Of a DNA stretch of 16,260 nt, positions 1 to 8,053 are shown piece after piece. The translations under genes were made by a program, and so were the position numbers. Source of the DNA: Oscillospiraceae bacterium (GTDB lineage Bacteria; Bacillota; Clostridia; Oscillospirales; Ruminococcaceae); assembly GCA_009782665.1 (NCBI GenBank), contig WRIP01000012.1, positions 1 through 16,260 on the forward strand, given 5' to 3'. How positions within the stretch are numbered: position 1 is the first letter of the stretch; every line of letters begins with the position of its first letter. The notes beneath the pieces are model-generated. The model made no database searches. It saw only the letters and a list, made by a program, of their open reading frames with translations, and had not been told where the DNA came from.

Positions 1-6
1 AATATT

Positions 7-20
7 GTTCACCTTCCCTT
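7..20 (-). promoter_or_regulatory. Probable ribosome binding site of a gene starting off the left edge
   Basis: Read on the minus strand, this stretch is AAGGGAAGGTGAAC, close to the anti-Shine-Dalgarno complement. Six more bases remain before the window ends, which is the normal distance to a start codon. The next gene of the minus-strand group therefore probably begins just outside the window, about 30 bases after the stop of the MoaD-like gene. The start codon itself cannot be seen. Confidence 0.35.
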
Positions 21-42
21 ATGTTTTTTTCTCTTTTTGTTT

Positions 43-396
43 TTATCCCCCACCCGGAAAAATGGGAAATAATGAAACTATATCTTCAACCTGAACAATC
101 CTCATTGATACTTCATCGCTGTTAAGGATTACTCCGTTGAGTGTTATCATAAGATCGTTTCGGATGCTATCGGTACCTTTAAGCAGGATCTCGTCGCAAA
201 ACTCGGAGTTGTGTTTCGAAGCAATATCTAGCAGTAGCTGTCCGAGTGTCTGTCCTTCATATGCCATGTAGGTTTCGGTTTCGATACCGCGAGAGGCTCT
301 GACCGATCCGAAATACCTCATTTTGACAGTAAAAAACATCTCGGAATCAGATTCTTCGAGTACTCTGTCCGAACCAACAGGAAGATAGCTCATCAT
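43..396 (-). CDS. MoaD/ThiS-family ubiquitin-like sulfur carrier protein
   Basis: This is a small beta-grasp protein of the MoaD/ThiS family. Members carry sulfur as a C-terminal thiocarboxylate for molybdopterin/tungstopterin, thiamine or related synthesis in the cytoplasm. Visible family signs are the N-terminal strand VKMRYFGSVR, the central LNG turn (ITLNGVIL), the VEDIVSLFPI strand and the glycine tail PGGG. The tail has three glycines where most family members end in two. The start is uncertain: the listed start gives 117 residues, but MoaD-like proteins usually begin right at the first strand, so Met20 (position 339) or Met26 may be used. No convincing ribosome binding site separates these options. 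It lies 101 bases after the epimerase-like gene on the same strand and is probably followed by another gene off the left edge. Which cofactor it serves cannot be told from the sequence. Confidence 0.8.
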   Translation of the reverse strand: MMSYLPVGSDRVLEESDSEMFFTVKMRYFGSVRASRGIETETYMAYEGQTLGQLLLDIASKHNSEFCDEILLKGTDSIRNDLMITLNGVILNSDEVSMRIVQVEDIVSLFPIFPGGG

Positions 397-497
397 TATT
401 TAACCATCCATAGTATTTCTGACAGCTCAATTATATAGGGAAAACAGATGGATTTCAAGACATCAAAAACCAAATTCTGACAAAATTGTTACAAAAC

Positions 498-1343
498 CTA
501 GAGGTAATTCTGTTGCTTTAAAAATGAAAGTGATCGGTCGACGGCTGTATATATGTCTTTCTTCAACATAGGGGTTCCGGTTGGAGTAATATTGTCGAAT
601 ACCCCTTTCACATGTACCGGAATTTCAAGACCGACCGGAATCTTAGCGAAGTTATCCTTTATGTTCTGTAATACTGCTGTAAGATTGACGTCACCTTCAC
701 CTAAACAACAATACCGAACCTTGTTGCCTTCTATCTTTATATCCTTGAGATGAAGATAGCTCATATACTCTAAACCATAGAGTATATCTTCCTCTATCTT
801 AACCGTTCCTTCACTATAGAAAAGGGTGTTTCCTGTGTCGTAGTTGAAGCGAACCAGGGGATGGTTAAAATGTTTGAATACTTCAACCGAGTCTTTTGCG
901 GTTGAAATAATATCACCATGTGATTCTAGGCCGATTATTACTCCGTATCTCTCGGCTACATCGATAACCTTCTTCATATTCTTGTAAAAAATCTCAATGT
1001 TTTGTTTGGGTCCTGAGTTGGTGTTTATAATCGAAGCTCCGATTCTTCCGGCAAACTCCACCTTCTTGATGAAATCATCGCACATTGAGTCGATGGTTAA
1101 ATCGACATGTCCTGACACGGCATAGCAATTAAGCCCTCTTTCCTCTAACATCTCTTTGAATGAAGTAGCGAACTCTTCATTTAGTTCAGCAGGGGTGAAA
1201 TGTTCACACATACCATAGATTGAAGCAGGTTCGACATATCCGAATCCAGCTTGTTTTGTGATATCGAGTGCTTCGGGTAAAGAGTGACCCTTAGATATGT
1301 TTGATACCAATGAGAAAGGATAAAACAATTGATTAGTAGCCAT
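498..1343 (-). CDS. Sugar-phosphate isomerase/epimerase (xylose isomerase-like TIM barrel)
   Basis: This 281-residue cytoplasmic protein belongs to the xylose isomerase-like / AP endonuclease 2 TIM-barrel superfamily. Its members isomerise or epimerise sugars, keto-sugars or inositol derivatives using a divalent metal. Likely metal ligands are Glu140 in GLESHGD, Asp169 in NYDTGN, His198 in LHLKD and Glu240 in GLEIP, spaced as in this superfamily. The N-terminus lacks a signal peptide and the length is normal (about 270-290). The gene follows another TIM-barrel gene by 21 bases; its ribosome binding site (GAAAGGA, around 1355-1361) lies against the stop codon of that gene, so the two are surely co-transcribed. 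The substrate is unknown. The pairing suggests successive or alternative steps on one sugar or polyol, but this is inference from position only. Confidence 0.85.
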   Translation of the reverse strand: MATNQLFYPFSLVSNISKGHSLPEALDITKQAGFGYVEPASIYGMCEHFTPAELNEEFATSFKEMLEERGLNCYAVSGHVDLTIDSMCDDFIKKVEFAGRIGASIINTNSGPKQNIEIFYKNMKKVIDVAERYGVIIGLESHGDIISTAKDSVEVFKHFNHPLVRFNYDTGNTLFYSEGTVKIEEDILYGLEYMSYLHLKDIKIEGNKVRYCCLGEGDVNLTAVLQNIKDNFAKIPVGLEIPVHVKGVFDNITPTGTPMLKKDIYTAVDRSLSFLKQQNYL

Positions 1344-1364
1344 CAGCCTTAACGTTCCTTTCGT

Positions 1365-2330
1365 TTATCTGACGAAATGCTTCACGTAATCCATACACTC
1401 AAATGCATCTGCGCCATTATTCATCATATCGAAGATTTTGTTGTCTTCTGCAATACGTTCGGAAATATCAAACATATAGTCCATCCATTCAAAGGTTTTT
1501 TCCATTATCCTGACCGCATCATGACGTTGAGGGAATACATCCGCAGTGATGAACTCATCATAACCGAATCGGTCAAGATAGAGACAAAACTCTAAGAACT
1601 CCCAGAAGTTGACAGTACCGGGTACCATATCCCAATCCCAGTTACGATAATTATCGTTTACATGGATATGGAATAGACGGTTGGTAACAGCGAGAAAGGA
1701 GACAGAATCTGATAAAACCTCAAGAGATTGCAGTGCATGACCGGTATCGAGGGTAACTCCAACATTCGGAAGTCCTACCTGTTCACATAGGTATGCCATC
1801 TTTCCCGCATTACCGAGCAGAGCATGTATACGCGGTTCTGATAATTTGTATTCCAAACTCAGCTTGACATCATTTCGGTAGCTGGCAGCTTGTCTAATTG
1901 AATCAACGGCATGCTCAAAGGCTCGCTTGAAGTCGAGTTCAAAAGGATAATCTGAACCATCGTTGAGGAATGATACTGTCACCTTGTTGGTACCGAGTTC
2001 TGCAGCATAATCCAGACCTGTTTTGATGTACTCAACCGCTTCCTTTCGGATCTCTGCTTTCGGGCTGCTTATGGAACCATACTGCCATTTCAACTCACTT
2101 TTGACATTTACATTGAGTGCAGCAACAGCCATCCCATAGTTATCGAGTATCTTTTTCTGAACTAGCGGATCATCTATCTGTTGAGGATAGACAACCTCCA
2201 AACCGGAACATCCTTTAATTGTTGAAGACACCTGCACCATCTCTTCGAAGGTTCTGTCGACTCCGTAGAAAGAAAACCGATCTTGGATCTGTCCCATAAA
2301 ACCTGTTATAACTGCATATTTTCTTTTCAT
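1365..2330 (-). CDS. TIM-barrel sugar isomerase/epimerase, second type
   Basis: This 321-residue protein is another xylose isomerase-like TIM barrel but is clearly different from its neighbour. It is longer, with an extended C-terminal helical tail after about residue 285. Probable metal-site residues are Glu160 in SLEYK, Asp195 in TLDTGH, His221/His223 in FHIHVND and Asp264 in TADVFPQRHD. An acidic residue in an A-D-V-F-P-Q-R context at the last ligand position is more like the rhamnose isomerase-type branch than the Glu found in its neighbour. The start ATG has AAAGGAC (GAAAGGAC) on the minus strand with suitable spacing. It is the first gene of the minus-strand group, downstream of a strong promoter with a leader of about 160 bases. 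The real substrate is unknown. Confidence 0.82.
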   Translation of the reverse strand: MKRKYAVITGFMGQIQDRFSFYGVDRTFEEMVQVSSTIKGCSGLEVVYPQQIDDPLVQKKILDNYGMAVAALNVNVKSELKWQYGSISSPKAEIRKEAVEYIKTGLDYAAELGTNKVTVSFLNDGSDYPFELDFKRAFEHAVDSIRQAASYRNDVKLSLEYKLSEPRIHALLGNAGKMAYLCEQVGLPNVGVTLDTGHALQSLEVLSDSVSFLAVTNRLFHIHVNDNYRNWDWDMVPGTVNFWEFLEFCLYLDRFGYDEFITADVFPQRHDAVRIMEKTFEWMDYMFDISERIAEDNKIFDMMNNGADAFECMDYVKHFVR

Positions 2331-2495
2331 TGATTTGTCCTTTCGATATATACAAAAAAAGTATCTTTCAAATGAACTCTCGATATCATCAATCGTTCAA
2401 TCTCGGATACAGGTCAGACTATGAGTTTTGGCAAATACACTAACATTAACACCTCAGTAATTATGACAACTAAATGATTTGTTTTTTACATCAAA

Positions 2496-2524
2496 ATGAT
2501 AACACGAAGCATACTCTTTGTCAA
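2496..2524 (-). promoter_or_regulatory. Sigma-70/SigA-type promoter for the minus-strand epimerase group
   Basis: On the minus strand TTGACA (2519-2524) is followed by exactly 17 bases and then TATCAT (2496-2501). The -35 is a perfect consensus match and the -10 differs by one base. Transcription would start near 2489, leaving a leader of about 160 bases before the ATG at 2330. Confidence 0.75.
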
Positions 2525-2602
2525 AAACTGAAAAACAAAAGTAGCCGTAGTAAAACCTGTATTTCATCTTATTAAGTACTGTGAATATCTATGTAGATTG
2601 TA

Positions 2603-2608
2603 TATAAT
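2603..2608 (+). promoter_or_regulatory. Candidate -10 element of the nadE promoter
   Basis: A perfect TATAAT lies 38 bases before the ATG at 2646, so transcription would start near 2615. The -35 region at optimal spacing (around 2580-2585, TGTGAA) is poor, so an activator may help or the match may be chance. This placement puts a possible TTG start at 2598 upstream of the transcript, which favours the ATG at 2646. Confidence 0.45.
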
Positions 2609-2645
2609 AGATGTGAGTTCACACATAGATACCATATATATTCGC

Positions 2646-4427
2646 ATGGGAGATAGTGGAAAGGGAGTTAAGGTAGCTGCTTGCAGTCCAAAACTAAAGA
2701 TTGCAGACCCTTCATTTAATGCTTTACAGATAAATGAGGATATTGTTGGAGCAGTTTCAGAAGGGTGTCGTGTTGTGCTTTTCCCAGAACTCTCACTTAC
2801 TTCATGTAGCTGTGGCAGTTTGTTTTCCTTTCACACACTCCTTGACTCTGCCTATGATGCCTTAAACTACATACTCCGCTCTTGCTCAGAGTACGATACA
2901 TATATTATTGTTGGATTACCTCTAATGGATAACAACAAAGTATATAACTGTGCTACGATATTATATAATGGCAACGTAGTATCATATATTGCAAAACATA
3001 ATGTATACCCTTCGTCTGCTATCTCATACAGTTTTTCTCAGTATACCGGCTCTGAAAAAGATAGTATCTTTAGTGAAGACTTTTCTTTTCTAGTCGACGA
3101 TATTCGTTTTCGTGTAATAATCGGGGATGACATAGATAACTTCGTCTATGATAACTCTGTTATACTCAATCCATCATCCTTACCGGTGATTGCCGGCGGG
3201 TACTCTGACTACAAAAACAAAATACTCTCATACTCAGCAGAAGCTTGTGGTATTGTTTCGGTAAATCCCTCCTACTTTGAGTCTAGTTCAAGACATGTAT
3301 TTGCCTCAACTGCTATAGCCGCAACAAATGGACAACTGCTCATGGAACGCAGACCTTTTAAAAACAATTCAGTATACTGCACCTTTAGCGGTGAATATAC
3401 TAGATGTGAATGGCATGAACCGAAAAGAAGAAGCAATGAATACACTAGAACTCCATTTATCCCTGAGAATGCTAAACAATATCTAGATGATATACTACAG
3501 ATACAAGCACATGCTTTAGCACGAAGATTTATTCATATCGGTTGTGACCGAATGGTTCTAGGTATTTCAGGCGGTCTCGATTCAACCCTCACACTGTTAG
3601 CAGCAGCCAATACCGCGACTCTACTCGGAGAATCACCAAAGGATGTCGTAACTGCGATATCTATGCCGTCTATCAGTTCTTCAGCAAGAACTAAAAACAA
3701 CGCTGCAGCTCTCTCGATAGCGTTAGGTGTAGATTTCAGAACCATCGATATTTCAGAATCTTTACTACTTCATCTCAAGGATATTGGTCATGACGGTATT
3801 GCTACCGATACAACATATGAGAATGCTCAAGCAAGAGAGCGAACCCAAATACTCCTCGATATCTGTAATATGGAAAACGGGATTATGATAGGTTCTGGAG
3901 ATCTGTCTGAGTTAGCTCTCGGTTTCACCACCTTTGGCGGTGACTTGCTGTCGATGTATGGCATCAATGCGTCGATCCCAAAGACGGTAGTGAAAGCATT
4001 GGTTATACACTGGGCAGATATACTTCAAGGTGACATAAAACAAATACTTTATGACATAGCCGACACCCCAATTAGCCCGGAACTTATACCATCTATTAAT
4101 AATTCCATTTCACAAAGAACCGAGGATATTCTAGGTCCTTATGAGATACATGACTTCTTCATCTGGCAGATGTTTGTCTACCACAGACGACCGACTGAGA
4201 TATATGCTGCCGCATGTGAAGTATTTGACACAATATATCAATCTGTTGATATACTGAACTGGCTAGAGATTTTCTATCGTCGTTTCTTTATGTCACAGTT
4301 TAAGCGTATATCTCTCTCAGAGTCTCCCAACATAACCGGTGTCAATCTCTCGGATTTCGATATGCCAGGTGATGTAACGGCCGCAGCCTGGATGAAGGAA
4401 CTGGAAAGCATTAAAAAATCTATATAA
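2646..4427 (+). CDS. nadE: NAD(+) synthase, two-domain type, with degenerate glutaminase domain
   Basis: It makes NAD from deamido-NAD, ATP and a nitrogen donor, the last step of NAD synthesis. Residues 1 to about 270 are a nitrilase-fold glutaminase domain and residues about 290-593 an NAD synthetase domain. The synthetase half is intact: P-loop SGGLDST at 308-314, then YENAQARER, GSGDLSELALG and GGDLLSMYGINASIPKT. The glutaminase half keeps Glu48 (LFPELSLTS) and a Lys at 117 (IAKHN), but the nucleophilic Cys expected in a G-x-E-I-C-E-D setting is Gly160 (VIIGDDID). The region after it is also shortened. Hydrolysis of glutamine is therefore doubtful, and the enzyme may use free ammonia or ammonia from a partner. 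The ATG at 2646 matches the usual N-terminus of the family (GxVKVAAxSPK) better than a TTG 48 bases upstream. The exonuclease gene follows after 15 bases. Confidence 0.93.
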   Translation: MGDSGKGVKVAACSPKLKIADPSFNALQINEDIVGAVSEGCRVVLFPELSLTSCSCGSLFSFHTLLDSAYDALNYILRSCSEYDTYIIVGLPLMDNNKVYNCATILYNGNVVSYIAKHNVYPSSAISYSFSQYTGSEKDSIFSEDFSFLVDDIRFRVIIGDDIDNFVYDNSVILNPSSLPVIAGGYSDYKNKILSYSAEACGIVSVNPSYFESSSRHVFASTAIAATNGQLLMERRPFKNNSVYCTFSGEYTRCEWHEPKRRSNEYTRTPFIPENAKQYLDDILQIQAHALARRFIHIGCDRMVLGISGGLDSTLTLLAAANTATLLGESPKDVVTAISMPSISSSARTKNNAAALSIALGVDFRTIDISESLLLHLKDIGHDGIATDTTYENAQARERTQILLDICNMENGIMIGSGDLSELALGFTTFGGDLLSMYGINASIPKTVVKALVIHWADILQGDIKQILYDIADTPISPELIPSINNSISQRTEDILGPYEIHDFFIWQMFVYHRRPTEIYAAACEVFDTIYQSVDILNWLEIFYRRFFMSQFKRISLSESPNITGVNLSDFDMPGDVTAAAWMKELESIKKSI

Positions 4428-4442
4428 CGGAACGGAGAAGAT

Positions 4443-5015
4443 ATGAACGAAAAAATTGCAGTACTCGATATAGAGACTACATGGTATGACGATGTCATGT
4501 CAATTGGTATAGTTATTGGAGATATGAACACATTTGACTATAACGACTCAAGATACTTCCTAATAGAACCTTTCATCGATCACAAGGCAAAATATCACGA
4601 TGAGATATACCTTGAAGGTATAGTTCCTGACCTTACTGATACACGAGAGAATGTCATTAGGGAGATCATAGATTACCTAAAATCACGTGAGGTCACCATG
4701 GTTTTTGCATATAATGCATCCTTTGATCTCGCTCATCTGCCGGAACTTTCGCATTTCGAATGGTACGATATTATGGCAATTGCTGCCAACAAGAATCATA
4801 ACAGCAAAATCCCCCACTACTATGAAACTTACAGCACCGGACGACTTAAACGCAGATACAGTGCCGAGGATATCTACCGACTACTGAGCGGTGATAAACA
4901 ATATAAGGAAAGCCACAATGCCTTACTGGATACTGTGGATGAACTAAAGATGATGCGTATGCTGGGGATTAAAGCAACCGACTACAAGAAATGCTCGTAT
5001 ACGAAAGAATCATAA
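4443..5015 (+). CDS. DEDDh-type 3'-5' exonuclease (DnaQ-like fold)
   Basis: This 190-residue single-domain protein has the exonuclease motifs of the DnaQ/RNase T superfamily. ExoI is VLDIET with Asp9 and Glu11, ExoII is AYNASFDLAHL with the conserved Asn and Asp, and ExoIII is SHNALLDTVDEL with His five residues before Asp. It would remove nucleotides from 3' ends using two metal ions; whether it acts on DNA, RNA or a small nucleotide is not visible. No polymerase or helicase domain is attached, so it could act alone in repair or RNA turnover. A GGAG sits 5-8 bases before the ATG. The gene is only 15 bases after nadE and is followed by a strong terminator, so the two form one transcription unit. 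Confidence 0.82.
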   Translation: MNEKIAVLDIETTWYDDVMSIGIVIGDMNTFDYNDSRYFLIEPFIDHKAKYHDEIYLEGIVPDLTDTRENVIREIIDYLKSREVTMVFAYNASFDLAHLPELSHFEWYDIMAIAANKNHNSKIPHYYETYSTGRLKRRYSAEDIYRLLSGDKQYKESHNALLDTVDELKMMRMLGIKATDYKKCSYTKES

Positions 5016-5021
5016 AAACGA

Positions 5022-5041
5022 GCGTCCCGGATTCGGGACGC
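5022..5041. terminator. Intrinsic terminator, probably bidirectional
   Basis: GCGTCCCG (5022-5029) and CGGGACGC (5034-5041) form a perfect 8-bp stem around a GATT loop. It is preceded by an A-rich run (ataaaaa, 5012-5018) and followed by atttagtttt. It lies 7 bases after the exonuclease stop and 36 bases past the end of the converging glycosylase gene, so it can stop transcription from both sides. Confidence 0.85.
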
Positions 5042-5076
5042 ATTTAGTTTTCTATCGGTTTACTCCAGAAAATCTA

Positions 5077-5655
5077 CTAGAATTCTGTCTTTGTAATTTT
5101 AGCTATCTCTTGTATAATATTCTTGAAGTCATTCAGTGCATCGAACTTGAGATTCGAATTTCTAAGTAAGGCAGCGGGGTGATATGTTCCCATCATCAGA
5201 TATCCCTTTCTCTCGATGAATTCCCCGTGACTTTTAGTCACCCGAAAGTCCTTATCTATCAGCCTTGCTGAAGCTATTCTGCCAAGACATACGATAATCT
5301 TGGGATTTATTATCCTAACCTGAGACTTAAGATACTCAATACACGTTTCCTGTTCTTCAGGCTTGGGATCGCGATTTGCAGGCGGTCGACATTTGACGAT
5401 ATTTGTAATATATACATCCTTTCTATCAAGTCCTACTGCACCGAGATATCCGGTGAGCAGCCGACCCGAACGACCTACAAACGGCAAAGCTTGTATGTCT
5501 TCATTCTCTCCTGGTCCTTCCCCAATAAACATGATGTCTGCATCGGGATTACCGGCGCCAAACACTACATTGGTTCGCGTTTGATACAGATCACATTTGC
5601 TACAATTTTGACAGGTTTGTTGCAGCTCATTAAGCGTCATTTGTTCTGTTTCCAT
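5077..5655 (-). CDS. Family 4 uracil-DNA glycosylase with Fe-S cluster
   Basis: It removes uracil from DNA, starting base-excision repair of deaminated cytosine. The 192-residue protein has all marks of the family 4 (UdgA/TTUDGA-type) enzymes. Motif A is GEGPGENED at residues 45-53, followed by PFVGRSGRLL, NIVKCRPPANRDP, and motif HPAALLRN starting at His159. The four cysteines expected to bind a [4Fe-4S] cluster are Cys18 and Cys21 (CSKC) with Cys89 and Cys105, with family-like spacing. The N-terminus is either Met1 or Met6; neither has a strong ribosome binding site, so the first is kept. The gene is divergent from threonine aldolase with only 47 bases between them, and converges on the exonuclease across a shared terminator. 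Confidence 0.93.
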   Translation of the reverse strand: METEQMTLNELQQTCQNCSKCDLYQTRTNVVFGAGNPDADIMFIGEGPGENEDIQALPFVGRSGRLLTGYLGAVGLDRKDVYITNIVKCRPPANRDPKPEEQETCIEYLKSQVRIINPKIIVCLGRIASARLIDKDFRVTKSHGEFIERKGYLMMGTYHPAALLRNSNLKFDALNDFKNIIQEIAKITKTEF

Positions 5656-5702
5656 TCCATATATCTTTATCTATTAATTCAACCTTTGGAGGATAGCATA
5701 TC

Positions 5703-6728
5703 ATGGTAGATCTCAGAAGCGATACGGTGACCATGCCGACTGACAGCATGAGAGAGGCAATGACAACCGCTGAAGTGGGAGACGATGTTTATGAGGAAGA
5801 TCCCTCGGTCAACGAATTGGAGGCATTGACCGCGACTATGCTCGGGAAGCAGGCTGCCTTATTCACTGTTAGCGGGACAATGGGCAATCTCGTCTCACTG
5901 TTGACACATACCCATATGTTACGTGCAGCTGAAATTATCTCAGAAGCTTCAAGTCATATATTCCTCAATGAAGTAGCCGGAGCCGCAACTCTAGGCGGAA
6001 TACAGATACGACCGATTCAAGGTACTAAGGGTATCATGAGCATCTCAGATATCTCAAATGCGGTTCGTGATGAGAATATTCACTGCCCGGAAACTAAGCT
6101 CATCTGTGTAGAAAATACCCATAATGAAGCCGGAGGTGTAGTACAACCGTTATCATATCTCGGTCAGCTCAGAGAATTTGCCGACAGCAAATCTATACAA
6201 ATACACATTGATGGAGCAAGGGTATTCAATGCAGCTGTTGCCTTAGGGGTAGATATTAAGGAAATATCCTGTTATGCAGATAGTTTGAGTGTTTGTCTCT
6301 CTAAAGGATTATCTGCTCCGGTTGGAGCGATGATATGCGGAACGGACGAGTTCATTCGACTGGCACGTCGGTATCGCAAGATGTTAGGAGGTGGTATGCG
6401 GCAGGCCGGTATACTTGCGGCTGCAGGTATCAAGGCTCTTCTAGAAATGCCACAACGCTTAATTGAAGATCATCAGAATGCCAGAGTAATCGCTGAGGGA
6501 TTATCTGAGTTACCTGGTATTGTCATAGATCTAAGTACCGTCGAAACAAACATCATACGATATCGTTTCAACCAGTCAGGTAAAGGAATCGAGTTTAGAC
6601 AAGCGATGGCAGCAAGTGGATTCATCTTTAACGGCAATGACAGTGGTGGCAGGATAGTCACCCATGTTGGTGTTACCGAACAACATGCAAAACAATTGCT
6701 TACAGCCGCTAAACAAATCTTGCACTAG
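5703..6728 (+). CDS. ltaE: Low-specificity L-threonine aldolase
   Basis: This PLP-dependent fold-type I enzyme cleaves L-threonine or L-allo-threonine to glycine and acetaldehyde in the cytoplasm. The family signature VDLRSDTVTMPT opens the protein, followed by GDDVYEEDPSVNELE and the glycine-rich TVSGTMGNL. HIDGARVFNAA carries the PLP-binding Asp. Lys201 in LSKGLSAPVG is the Schiff-base lysine. The 341-residue length matches the family (about 330-350). A GGAGG at 5688-5692 sits 10 bases before the ATG. It lies alone between divergent and convergent neighbours, ending 11 bases before the facing MFS gene. Assignment to the family is firm; stereospecificity towards threonine epimers cannot be read from sequence. 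Confidence 0.93.
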   Translation: MVDLRSDTVTMPTDSMREAMTTAEVGDDVYEEDPSVNELEALTATMLGKQAALFTVSGTMGNLVSLLTHTHMLRAAEIISEASSHIFLNEVAGAATLGGIQIRPIQGTKGIMSISDISNAVRDENIHCPETKLICVENTHNEAGGVVQPLSYLGQLREFADSKSIQIHIDGARVFNAAVALGVDIKEISCYADSLSVCLSKGLSAPVGAMICGTDEFIRLARRYRKMLGGGMRQAGILAAAGIKALLEMPQRLIEDHQNARVIAEGLSELPGIVIDLSTVETNIIRYRFNQSGKGIEFRQAMAASGFIFNGNDSGGRIVTHVGVTEQHAKQLLTAAKQILH

Positions 6729-6739
6729 TAGCTTCAATA

Positions 6740-7939
6740 CTACTCAACCGATGTCGGAAGTTTTTTAGACAAACGAGTAAAATATATTAATGCTGCTATT
6801 GGGAAGATTGGAGCAAGCAAATATATATACTTGGTACCGATGTTGTCTGCTAGCAGACCCCATAATGGAGCACCGATGGCTACCCCTATATCGTTCGAGA
6901 GAAAATACGTAGAGTTAGCTATTCCTCTGCGTTCGGGTGGAGCATTCATCAGCATCATGGTTTGGAGGGTTACATAATAGTTTCCGGTGCATAGCCCGTA
7001 AAATGCTGCAATAATGACCAACTGCCAGAGTTTAGTAGAAAGAAATATTAACACAAAGACCGCTGCGATTCCGATGAGAGTCGCCCCGAAGGCTTTGCGT
7101 TCCAGGCTGCCACTGGTTAGTTTTCTACCAAACAAACGTATACAGATAGCAAACACTGCCTGTGTGGTAAAGAACAATCCGATATTATTGATACCGAGTT
7201 CTCTGGTTCGGATTATGAGGAAGGTACCTATAGTTACCTGAGCCATGTCAGTGGTCAGCATGATGAGTGCCAGTGGAAGAGCAGTTTTCTCAACAAATTT
7301 CTGCCACCAGACGTTCGGTATCTCATCCGTTTGTGTCATCTCTACTGGTTCGGTCTTTTGAGGTGACATATTCACGGTCATCCCGATAATCGACGCCAAC
7401 AGCATAAATGCAGTAGAGGTAATGAATTGGTTGCGGTAACCCATTATGGCGATAAGCATCAAGGCCACCGAAGGACCGATAGCCTGTGTTATACTAGCAG
7501 TCATACCATAATACCCGATACCTTCTCGCATATGTGATTCAGGTATCAATCGGGTAGCTGCAGAACTTCCGCTTGTTCCCTGAGTCGCCTGCCCGATACC
7601 ATAGATGAACCTGAACAGTACCAGAAGCGGTACAGAGGTAAAAATCCCACTACCAAGCACCCCTGCAATATACATAAAGGAACCAATCGCAAACAGTAGC
7701 TTTATATTTCCTTTATCGATTAATCGTCCGATATTGGGACGAATAATGATAGCAGCAATAGCTGCTGAAGAACTCATGAACCCAGCTATAGATTTTGAAT
7801 GACCGAGTACTGTGGTGACATAGAGTGGAAAGACAGCACCCTGCATCTGCATGACCATTCTCGAGAATAGCATAGCAACACAGATCAACCAAAAGCTCCG
7901 GTTAAATATCTGAGGTTTTGAGTTTTGGTTAGATTTCAT
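6740..7939 (-). CDS. MFS transporter (12 TM), putative efflux or uptake
   Basis: This 399-residue inner-membrane protein of the major facilitator superfamily has about twelve hydrophobic segments and short ends. The TM2-TM3 loop carries the MFS motif A pattern as IGRLIDKGNIKLL. A basic/polar stretch of about 25 residues near residue 200 separates the two six-helix halves. A GGGGAG lies 6 bases upstream of the ATG on the minus strand. The protein resembles the multidrug/sugar efflux-like MFS_1 group, but its substrate cannot be inferred. It is divergent from a second, unrelated MFS gene across 114 bases, so the two may be controlled together from that gap. Confidence 0.85.
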   Translation of the reverse strand: MKSNQNSKPQIFNRSFWLICVAMLFSRMVMQMQGAVFPLYVTTVLGHSKSIAGFMSSSAAIAAIIIRPNIGRLIDKGNIKLLFAIGSFMYIAGVLGSGIFTSVPLLVLFRFIYGIGQATQGTSGSSAATRLIPESHMREGIGYYGMTASITQAIGPSVALMLIAIMGYRNQFITSTAFMLLASIIGMTVNMSPQKTEPVEMTQTDEIPNVWWQKFVEKTALPLALIMLTTDMAQVTIGTFLIIRTRELGINNIGLFFTTQAVFAICIRLFGRKLTSGSLERKAFGATLIGIAAVFVLIFLSTKLWQLVIIAAFYGLCTGNYYVTLQTMMLMNAPPERRGIANSTYFLSNDIGVAIGAPLWGLLADNIGTKYIYLLAPIFPIAALIYFTRLSKKLPTSVE

Positions 7940-8053
7940 CTATACTCCCCATTCGGTTAGATATGTGCCACAAAAATCTTTTTACTAGAATATCACGATT
8001 TCAAACACCTTACAATTACTGGCTATCAACAAACAAAACACCGCGGAGCAAAC

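Larger units (their letters stand above)
2331..2645. other. Divergent intergenic region between the epimerase pair and nadE
   Basis: These 315 bases hold no gene that I can support. They contain the minus-strand promoter at 2496-2524, a weaker plus-strand -10 at 2603-2608, and the roughly 160-base leader of the epimerase group. I looked for paired stems or a known riboswitch in that leader and saw none. No clear operator palindrome is evident. Confidence 0.6.

Noticed and set aside
2598..2645. TTG start for nadE, 16 codons upstream
   Set aside because: It lies over the likely -10 element and adds residues absent from the family; the ATG at 2646 fits the conserved N-terminus.
6724..6745. Hairpin AGTAG / CTACT between the threonine aldolase and MFS stop codons as a terminator
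   Set aside because: The stem is only five base pairs, A/T-rich, and has no following T run on either strand.
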